6,711 nucleotides of DNA from Candidatus Methanocomedens sp. (GTDB lineage Archaea; Halobacteriota; Methanosarcinia; Methanosarcinales; Methanocomedenaceae): the NCBI GenBank assembly GCA_009649835.1, contig PYCK01000117.1, positions 1-6,711 of the forward strand. Reading direction: 5' to 3'. This document shows positions 1-4,344 of the stretch, piece by piece. A model generated the notes under the pieces. It saw nothing but the letters and a program-made list of their open reading frames with translations. It was not told the origin of the DNA and made no database searches. How positions within the stretch are numbered: the first letter of the stretch is position 1; every line of letters starts with the position of its first letter. A program made the position numbers and the translations under genes.

Positions 1-22
1 AAAGGACGCAAAGAGCGCAAAG
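1..22. repeat. 9-bp-period tandem repeat, NNCGCAAAG type, cut by window edge
   Basis: Two units are visible, GACGCAAAG at 5-13 and AGCGCAAAG at 14-22. Bases 1-4 (AAAG) fit the end of a preceding unit, so the array probably continues to the left outside the window. No opposing CTTTGCG arm is seen inside the window. Arrays of GCAAAG-type units are, from memory, frequent in intergenic DNA of many environmental bacteria and archaea; their function is unknown. Confidence 0.6.
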
Positions 23-88
23 TGTACATGTATATGTTAAAAATATTATGTTCTTGACTACAAAGGCTGTCCATTAATTCAAAATCCC

Positions 89-163
89 AAAAAAAATGAT
101 AGCCACAGAGAGCACCGAGGACACAGAGAGGATAAACTCTGTGCTCTCTGTGTGCTCTGTGGC
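89..163 (-). terminator. Putative terminator of the regulator-helicase operon
   Basis: Read on the minus strand, the long hairpin (163 down to 102) is followed after five bases by eight Ts (complement of A at 89-96). It sits about 140 to 215 bases past the helicase stop codon. Archaeal termination depends mainly on a T-rich tract, and a hairpin plus T8 would satisfy either mechanism. The distance from the stop codon is long, so an earlier end of the transcript cannot be excluded. Confidence 0.5.
102..163. repeat. Long imperfect hairpin built from 9-bp NNCACAGAG units
   Basis: The outer arms GCCACAGAG (102-110) and CTCTGTGGC (155-163) pair perfectly. The inner arms CACAGAG (122-128) and CTCTGTG (137-143) pair around the 8-nt loop 129-136. 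The middle of the stem is imperfect. Each arm has a 9-bp period: CCACAGAGA, GCACCGAGG, ACACAGAGA on the left and CTCTGTGCT, CTCTGTGTG, CTCTGTGGC on the right. The unit skeleton resembles that of the repeat at 1-22. Such CACAGAG palindromes are, from memory, a widespread and uncharacterised class of intergenic repeat in prokaryotes. Confidence 0.75.
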
Positions 164-304
164 AAAAAAAGGCGGAAATCAATGTAGTCTGGTGGTTATT
201 TGTACTGCAACGTTTGATGTGACCGTAATTGTTGGACAGCCTCTTTAATGTCGAATGGGCAGATTATGCCTGTTATGCGAGATTGTTATTCGATTTTTGC
301 CACA

Positions 305-2785
305 TCACCCGACAATACATTTGAATAATTTTCCTGCCTGTTCTGCCACTTCAAGCTTCCCCTGGCCTTTTGCAAGCTTCTGGATAGCTTCAAGGTGCCG
401 GGCAGATGTTTCAAGATATTCAATCACATCTGCAGGATAGGCAAATATTCCATAATGCTGCGTCAAGGCATCGATCATATCAACCGGCTTCATCCCTTCA
501 CACCGCATATCCAGTAATTTGCTTGAGAACTTACGCTCAGGGCATCCGCAATAAGGTGAACCTTTACAGGTACAGGTTAAAAAATCAGCAGCAAAGTTCA
601 TCAATTTGCGGCCAGTCGTACTGTCAAGTTTTGCCAGGCTGTCACCTGATAATGCCATTTCCATTGCACCGCCCTGGAATACCCTTGAGGGCAGGCGGAC
701 ATTCAAGCTGGCTGATATCCGGTCGGCTCCTGTAAAAAATGCCTGGTCGAACACATTCAGTCCTGCCAGGATATTTACGCTTTCCAGTCCCGAGTTTATT
801 CCATCCTTAATAATGGATACCTGGTCAGGGTTCAGGAAATATGTACTCATTATACGTCCCACCAGGGTCGGACTGACACGTTGTCCAGAGACCTTCAAGT
901 ACCCCCTATCCAGCAATTCACCTATAAGTTGGTCAGTGTCAGTGCCGCCCAGTCTCATGGAATCCACTGTCCTGATGATGTGCCGCTCACCCCAGATAAT
1001 TGCAGATGCCAGCACCTGTTCAAGCCCTGCATCTTCATCCACCCCTACCGTTAGCGGAGGTACCTCACCCCTGAGCAATCGAAACGCCACATGGTCCTCA
1101 CTCTCACCATGCCCTAAGCGTTTACCAGGTTCGGCCATGACCACAACTATGCCCCGGTCATGGTAATCCGGCCTGCCGGCTCGCCCCTGCATTTGCAAAA
1201 ACTCGCCCTGTTTCAGCCACTCGATACCCATTGTAAGCCCTTCGAATATCACCTGGGATGCAGGAAAATCCACACCTGCCGCCAGTGCGGCAGTGGTAAC
1301 AACCACAGGTATCCTGCCGTTGGCAAATCCTTCTTCTATCCTGCGCCGTTCACTGTACGGCAGTCCCCCGTGGTACGCTGCCGCACGTATTTGCAGGGCA
1401 TCCGATAACTTGTGGCAGTTTCGTCTTGAATTTGTAAATACGATGGTCTGTCCCCTGAAGCCTTTGGAGGACTTCCTGTTGTATTCCTCCTTTGCCAGCT
1501 GGTTGATAAGCCGCAGTTTCTCTGACGGCCCGCCAAAGAGCAGGTGACGCTCAAGTGGCACAGGTCTTTCCTCATACTCGACAAGCTTGCTCCCCAGTCC
1601 ATCTGCAAGCCATCCGGGATTGCCGACTGTGGCCGAGAGGTAGATGAACTGGCACTGCGGATACAGGTGCCTGAGCCTTGCTATCAGGCCGTCCAGCCGG
1701 GGTCCCCTCTCAGGGTCCTCTATCATATGCACTTCGTCCATAACCACAGTACCCACATCACCAAGCCTTTTTGCACCGCCTGACCTCAGCAGGTGGTCGA
1801 TCCCCTCATACGTGCCCACAATGATATCAGAATCAATGGAAGTGCGCATTTTCCCCAGTTTACCCTTACCCTTGCCCTTACCCTTACCAATGCGGCTTTG
1901 CCCGACCTTCAGGGCTGTTGTCAGGCCGAGTGGTGAGTATTTTTTTGTGAACTGGTCATATTTCTGGTTGGCCAGTGCCACTAACGGGACCAAAAAGAGC
2001 ATCTTTCCCCTGCCTGATAGAATGTTGCTGACCCCCCCTATCTCGCCGATTAGTGTCTTGCCAGTGGCAGTGGCTGATACTACAAGCTGGTTCTTCCTGT
2101 CAAGCAGTCCGGACCCGATCGAAATCGACTGGACCGGCAGCAGTGTTTCAGGCAGGGTACTTTTCAGCCGTTTGTCCAGTTCCAGGTCATGTACCTTGAC
2201 CAGGGTAACACTGCCGCTGGCACGGACACGATCAAATAATGTCAGTTCACGGTCCATTTTTTTAGGGTCAAGCAAGACCAGCATACGATCCAGGTCGCGG
2301 GTCCTGAGCAGTTGTGCAAATAACCTTTCGATACCTTCCTCAGTCATTCTTTTACTGCATGACTGTATTTCCCTGTGAAGTTCAGATAAAGCGCAGTTCT
2401 CACATATCAACTCGCCCCTGAACCGCACTGACCCCGAATCCACAGGTGTGTATCTTCCATGTGAAATGCACAGGCGGCAAACCTGCGCTTGTTCATACCC
2501 AAGCTGGTAGCCATCCAGCATTTCAATAATTTCCTTCTTTGTGCCAGCATCTCCGTGCCCGGCCACCAGTATAAGGTCAGCCATCCTGAGCAGTTCCACA
2601 GCTTGTGTGGGAGGTCTTCGGTCTTCGGTCTTACCGTCTATAACCCTGAACTTGAATGGCCTTGGACCTTTTGGTGTTTGCCTTAATACCAGATTGCCTG
2701 TAAATGAGGCCGTATTGCTGCCGTTTTTCAGGGGCAGCAGTTCAATGGCTGACCTTATGGGCCTGATAAGTATGACAAGCGACAT
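305..2785 (-). CDS. Archaea-specific Ski2-like superfamily 2 helicase (COG1202/ASH-Ski2-like)
   Basis: An 826-residue ATP-dependent helicase, probably acting on RNA in the cytosol. In order: an N-terminal region (1-100) like the domain fused to archaeal helicases as DUF5814; a Cys4 zinc finger (C103, C106, C128, C131); motif I SATATGKT (237-244); motif Ia LVPLVALANQ (265-274); motif II DEVH (350-353); motif III SAT (384-386); motif IV IVFTNS (448-453); motif V TTAALAAGVDFP (497-508); motif VI QMQGRAGR (531-538); and a C-terminal Cys cluster (C738, C740, C746, C748). The P-loop has Ala where most Ski2 helicases have Gly (TGxGKT), which I believe is usual for this family. ASH-Ski2 of Thermococcales is reported to work with aRNase J and the exosome; applying that here is inference. 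The ATG at 2783-2785 lies 14 nt after the upstream stop and has no clear ribosome binding site, so translational coupling is likely. A (GK)5 insert (300-309) lies between motifs Ia and II. Confidence 0.9.
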   Translation of the reverse strand: MSLVILIRPIRSAIELLPLKNGSNTASFTGNLVLRQTPKGPRPFKFRVIDGKTEDRRPPTQAVELLRMADLILVAGHGDAGTKKEIIEMLDGYQLGYEQAQVCRLCISHGRYTPVDSGSVRFRGELICENCALSELHREIQSCSKRMTEEGIERLFAQLLRTRDLDRMLVLLDPKKMDRELTLFDRVRASGSVTLVKVHDLELDKRLKSTLPETLLPVQSISIGSGLLDRKNQLVVSATATGKTLIGEIGGVSNILSGRGKMLFLVPLVALANQKYDQFTKKYSPLGLTTALKVGQSRIGKGKGKGKGKLGKMRTSIDSDIIVGTYEGIDHLLRSGGAKRLGDVGTVVMDEVHMIEDPERGPRLDGLIARLRHLYPQCQFIYLSATVGNPGWLADGLGSKLVEYEERPVPLERHLLFGGPSEKLRLINQLAKEEYNRKSSKGFRGQTIVFTNSRRNCHKLSDALQIRAAAYHGGLPYSERRRIEEGFANGRIPVVVTTAALAAGVDFPASQVIFEGLTMGIEWLKQGEFLQMQGRAGRPDYHDRGIVVVMAEPGKRLGHGESEDHVAFRLLRGEVPPLTVGVDEDAGLEQVLASAIIWGERHIIRTVDSMRLGGTDTDQLIGELLDRGYLKVSGQRVSPTLVGRIMSTYFLNPDQVSIIKDGINSGLESVNILAGLNVFDQAFFTGADRISASLNVRLPSRVFQGGAMEMALSGDSLAKLDSTTGRKLMNFAADFLTCTCKGSPYCGCPERKFSSKLLDMRCEGMKPVDMIDALTQHYGIFAYPADVIEYLETSARHLEAIQKLAKGQGKLEVAEQAGKLFKCIVG
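1860..1888 (-). repeat. In-frame hexanucleotide repeat with G-quadruplex pattern inside the helicase gene
   Basis: On the coding strand, GGTAAG-type hexamers encode GKGKGKGKGK (residues 300-309 of the helicase). Four GGG runs (complements of 1863-1865, 1869-1871, 1875-1877 and 1881-1883) are separated by 3-nt loops (TAA or CAA), with a further GGGG at 1853-1856. This fits the canonical G3N3 quadruplex pattern and resembles telomeric repeats, though no telomere role is implied. Because the unit is 6 bp, copy-number change would alter the protein by GK steps without shifting the frame. Confidence 0.85.
2613..2633. repeat. Heptanucleotide tandem repeat (three units) in the helicase 5' coding region
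   Basis: GGTCTTC, GGTCTTC and GGTCTTA follow one another on the plus strand, giving 20 of 21 matching bases. The repeat falls in codons for the KTEDRRP stretch near helicase residues 52-58. The unit length is not a multiple of three, so gain or loss of one unit would shift the frame. With only three units, slippage is expected to be rare. Confidence 0.7.
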
Positions 2786-2799
2786 TGTATCAAAAACAG

Positions 2800-3585
2800 C
2801 TATTTTCTTAAGTCATACAATTCATATGCCAAACCTTCGGATTCGAGCCGGTTTAACAGTGGGGGGACCTCTTCATCCACAGACACTACAACCGAGGATA
2901 CTCCGTGGAATGCAGCTTCTACTACCGATTCCTTTGCCCCGAACATAACATTAGGCTCCCTTGCCACCTTACGTAATGCGATAAGGGATTCCACTCCAAG
3001 GGCACATATGTAATTGTTATCCTTTACCAGTTCCTCCAGCAGGTCCATGTCCACCTGCCTTGAACCGCCGCGCTCAACTCTGGGGACCTTGCATACCTTG
3101 ATATTCACATCTTCAAGTTCGATCAACCCGTGCAGGTCAGTAACACCTACATCCTCACTGGCAGTGGCATCTGAAATAAGTATTCCGGTGGCTCTATGCT
3201 GCTCTTTTGTATTGGCATATAAAAGACCGTTACGCATCATCAGAAATACTTTCTGGCCGGCCTTGTAATCCTCATCTGCAATGGCAGTCCACACCGAAAC
3301 ATGACTGATGACATCTTCCATCACGTAGTTGGCATACCGCCTCAGTTCAGCCGTGCGCTCAATTACCCATTCTATTCCTTTTTTTGTGACCTTATATCGT
3401 ACCCGGCCGTCTGAAAAAATCAGCCCGTCATCTGTCAGTTCTTTAATATATTCAGAAACCGCCTGGGGAGTTATACCGACCTTTTCGGCAATCTCCCTCT
3501 GGCGTACATTTGGCTGGTGGGCTGTTATTTCAACAAGTATCTGGAATTTAGTACTCTCTTTCTTACTGTGAAGCAGGTCTATCAT
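2800..3585 (-). CDS. Winged-helix transcriptional regulator with large C-terminal domain (COG1497-like)
   Basis: A 261-residue predicted DNA-binding protein. Residues 12-70 form a MarR-like winged helix-turn-helix: the VRQREIAEKVGITPQAVSEYIKEL segment (27-50) gives the positioning and recognition helices and GLIFSDGRVRYKVTKKG (54-70) the wing. Residues 75-130 look helical with a small beta region. Residues 131-261 form an alternating beta-alpha domain that begins GILISDATASEDVGV and ends in a LESEGLAYELYDL stretch, possibly for ligand binding or oligomerisation. The architecture resembles an uncharacterised archaeal family I recall as COG1497 (C-terminal DUF7839). Its ATG overlaps the upstream stop as ATGA (3582-3585), and GGTG at 3593-3596 is a weak ribosome binding site. 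Co-transcription with the helicase suggests that it senses or controls a linked process. The ligand and DNA targets are unknown. Confidence 0.8.
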   Translation of the reverse strand: MIDLLHSKKESTKFQILVEITAHQPNVRQREIAEKVGITPQAVSEYIKELTDDGLIFSDGRVRYKVTKKGIEWVIERTAELRRYANYVMEDVISHVSVWTAIADEDYKAGQKVFLMMRNGLLYANTKEQHRATGILISDATASEDVGVTDLHGLIELEDVNIKVCKVPRVERGGSRQVDMDLLEELVKDNNYICALGVESLIALRKVAREPNVMFGAKESVVEAAFHGVSSVVVSVDEEVPPLLNRLESEGLAYELYDLRK

Positions 3586-4091
3586 TCGGGAGCACCGACA
3601 AATTCAATCCTCTGGCCTTTAACGATAAGTTTGTCTGAACGCCGTGCCACACCTCTCAGATACAACGGGCTTGCACCTATGGCCCTTGATAGCCCGGCCA
3701 TGGACTGGTTGCCGTTCATCACCTCAGTTTCAATATGCTCCATCATATTCCTGAGTTCGTCATCACGACTGAAAGTGATCATGAGCAGGTCAGACAAATC
3801 TTCAATGGAACACTGGAAATTTACCTGTATCTTTGAATAGGATGTGTGGAATTCCTTTTCAGGTTTTTTCCCTGGTTCAGGCATACGCCACTTACTCTCT
3901 ACCAATCCACATTTTTTCAAAATACTTAGACTTTCATCTACTTCAATTGAAAGCTGTTCTTCAAGTTCTTTCGTTGTATACCAATCTGCAAGGAGTATGT
4001 CAAAAACTTTCTTATGGGCATCCGACCCGAAAGTTCGTAAGAGTGGGACAAGATCCGAGGGATCATTGATAATACGAGTTCGTTTACCCAT
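3582..4091 (-). CDS. ArsR-like winged-helix protein, first gene of the helicase operon
   Basis: A 169-residue predicted transcriptional regulator. Residues 14-66 fit an ArsR/SmtB-type winged helix: DAHKKVFDILLADWYTTKEL (24-43), then a recognition-helix segment SIEVDESLSILKKCGLVES (48-66), then a wing with PEPGKKPEKEFHTSY (71-85). No metal-binding Cys/His pattern of classical ArsR sensors is evident. Residues 91-125 look helical. The C-terminal part (128-165), with SRAIGASPLYLRGVARRSDKL at 135-155, resembles a second, shorter helix-turn-helix. The ATG at 4089-4091 is preceded by a GAGGT ribosome binding site at 4100-4104 with an 8-nt spacer. It probably leads an operon with the next regulator and the helicase. 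Autoregulation through the palindromes upstream is plausible but not shown. Confidence 0.75.
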   Translation of the reverse strand: MGKRTRIINDPSDLVPLLRTFGSDAHKKVFDILLADWYTTKELEEQLSIEVDESLSILKKCGLVESKWRMPEPGKKPEKEFHTSYSKIQVNFQCSIEDLSDLLMITFSRDDELRNMMEHIETEVMNGNQSMAGLSRAIGASPLYLRGVARRSDKLIVKGQRIEFVGAPE

Positions 4092-4099
4092 TTATTATA

Positions 4100-4104
4100 A
4101 CCTC
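4100..4104 (-). promoter_or_regulatory. Ribosome binding site of the ArsR-like gene
   Basis: GAGGT on the minus strand, 8 nt before the ATG at 4089-4091. It is complementary to the CACCUCC-type end of archaeal 16S rRNA and supports this start and a leadered transcript. Confidence 0.75.
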
Positions 4105-4128
4105 TTATTCTATTATATGGTCTTCTAA

Positions 4129-4137
4129 TTTGATAAA
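4129..4137 (-). promoter_or_regulatory. Candidate TATA box proximal to the ArsR-like gene
   Basis: Minus-strand TTTATCAAA preceded by the A-rich AAAAC. A start about 25 nt downstream would fall near 4108, giving a leader of about 17 nt that still contains the GAGGT site. The box is immediately next to the inverted repeat at 4140-4180, so a protein bound there would overlap the BRE/TATA region. The match to the consensus is imperfect. Confidence 0.4.
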
Positions 4138-4139
4138 TG

Positions 4140-4180
4140 TTTTCAAGTAAATCTCTACTCCGGTCGGAGCAACTTGAAAA
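4140..4180. promoter_or_regulatory. Nested inverted repeat, candidate operator
   Basis: Perfect 9-bp outer arms, TTTTCAAGT (4140-4148) and ACTTGAAAA (4172-4180), enclose a second palindrome, CTCCG (4158-4162) GT CGGAG (4165-4169). The interior loop is asymmetric (9 and 2 nt). Position directly upstream of the proximal TATA-like box favours an operator. A structured leader, if transcription starts further upstream, is the alternative. Confidence 0.5.
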
Positions 4181-4201
4181 AATATTATCATACGATTTTA
4201 C

Positions 4202-4249
4202 AACAGAGTGGAATAAATAAAGGCAGTATACGAAAATGCCCACTCTGTT
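4202..4249. promoter_or_regulatory. 10-bp inverted repeat with 28-nt loop
   Basis: AACAGAGTGG (4202-4211) and CCACTCTGTT (4240-4249) are perfect reverse complements. An alternative small stem, GGCA (4222-4225) with TGCC (4237-4240), would compete for base 4240. On the minus strand a TTTTTT tract (complement of 4177-4182) follows about 20 nt past the stem, so it could be a terminator for the tubulin-like gene. The 4240-4249 arm also overlaps the start site predicted from the distal TATA box, so it could instead be an operator or a 5' leader hairpin. Confidence 0.5.
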
Positions 4250-4263
4250 CGTAGTTACTTGAG

Positions 4264-4270
4264 TATATAA
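4264..4270 (-). promoter_or_regulatory. Candidate distal TATA box
   Basis: Minus-strand TTATATA preceded by purine-rich AAGA, a good archaeal TATA match. The predicted start near 4241 would give a leader of about 150 nt before the ArsR-like gene, containing most of both palindromes, or drive a small RNA. A TCAAGTAA motif (complement of 4255-4262) lies directly downstream of it. Confidence 0.4.
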
Positions 4271-4304
4271 TCTTATAGATCATATACAATAGAAACAGGT
4301 CCAC

Positions 4305-4309
4305 AAAAA
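4305..4309 (-). terminator. Possible T-tract terminator of the tubulin-like gene
   Basis: Minus-strand TTTTT in the context GTTTTTGTGG, about 36 nt past the stop codon at 4345-4347, in AT-rich sequence. Archaeal termination can occur at such tracts without a hairpin. The tract is short. Confidence 0.3.
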
Positions 4310-4344
4310 CGCATTAATTATTTTATCCATTCGATAAATAATTT

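Larger units (their letters stand above)
64..242. mobile_element. Candidate 179-bp MITE-like element with 16-bp terminal inverted repeats
   Basis: The left end at 64-79 reads AGGCTGTCCATTAATT. The reverse complement of the right end (227-242) reads AGGCTGTCCAACAATT. The outer 10 bases are identical and 14 of 16 match overall. GGCTGTCC-type ends are common among several insertion-sequence families, so this may be a non-autonomous derivative or a remnant of such an element. It encodes no transposase. No convincing target-site duplication is visible in the flanks (CTACAA on the left, CTCTTT on the right), which weakens the case. It encloses the 102-163 hairpin. It could instead be a chance or RNA-structural inverted repeat. 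Confidence 0.4.
1..304. other. Gene-free intergenic region
   Basis: No open frame here looks like a real protein; the only ATG frame that starts in it, on the plus strand from 255, runs into the antisense of the helicase gene and has no visible ribosome binding site or domain. The stretch instead holds repeats: two 9-bp units at 5-22, a segment bounded by inverted repeats at 64-242, and a long hairpin at 102-163 with a T-tract on the minus strand. The helicase stop codon (TGA on the minus strand) is at 305-307, so this is the 3' flank of the helicase operon. What lies left of base 1 is unknown. Confidence 0.8.
4092..4344. other. AT-rich 253-bp control region between the two operons
   Basis: Lies between the stop of the tubulin-like gene and the start of the ArsR-like gene, with no credible gene. 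A minus-strand ATG frame from 4243 runs into the ArsR-like gene out of frame and looks spurious. The region contains two TATA-like boxes, two inverted repeats, a T5 tract and a repeated TTACTTGA/TCAAGTAA motif. Confidence 0.7.

Noticed and set aside
102..163. CRISPR array reading of the CACAGAG repeats
   Set aside because: Units are 9 bp with no spacers and the arms are inverted rather than direct; no cas gene is present.
56..189. Seven-base inverted match GACTACA (56-62) with TGTAGTC (183-189)
   Set aside because: It is not nested with the stronger 64-242 inverted repeat and is short enough to occur by chance in this AT-rich stretch.
1860..1888. Telomere or chromosome-end interpretation of the GGGTAA-like repeat
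   Set aside because: The repeat is in frame inside a helicase gene and encodes GK dipeptides; it is short and internal.
606..2378. Plus-strand open frames of up to 244 codons opposite the helicase gene
   Set aside because: They are antisense to a well-supported helicase with all motifs, have low-complexity or Ser/Pro-rich products (one contains the complement of the GK repeat as PLPLPLPLP) and no ribosome binding site or domain.
3938..4243. Minus-strand frame of 101 codons from the intergenic region into the ArsR-like gene
   Set aside because: It overlaps the ArsR-like gene out of frame, begins inside the 4240-4249 arm of a palindrome, and has no domain or credible ribosome binding site.
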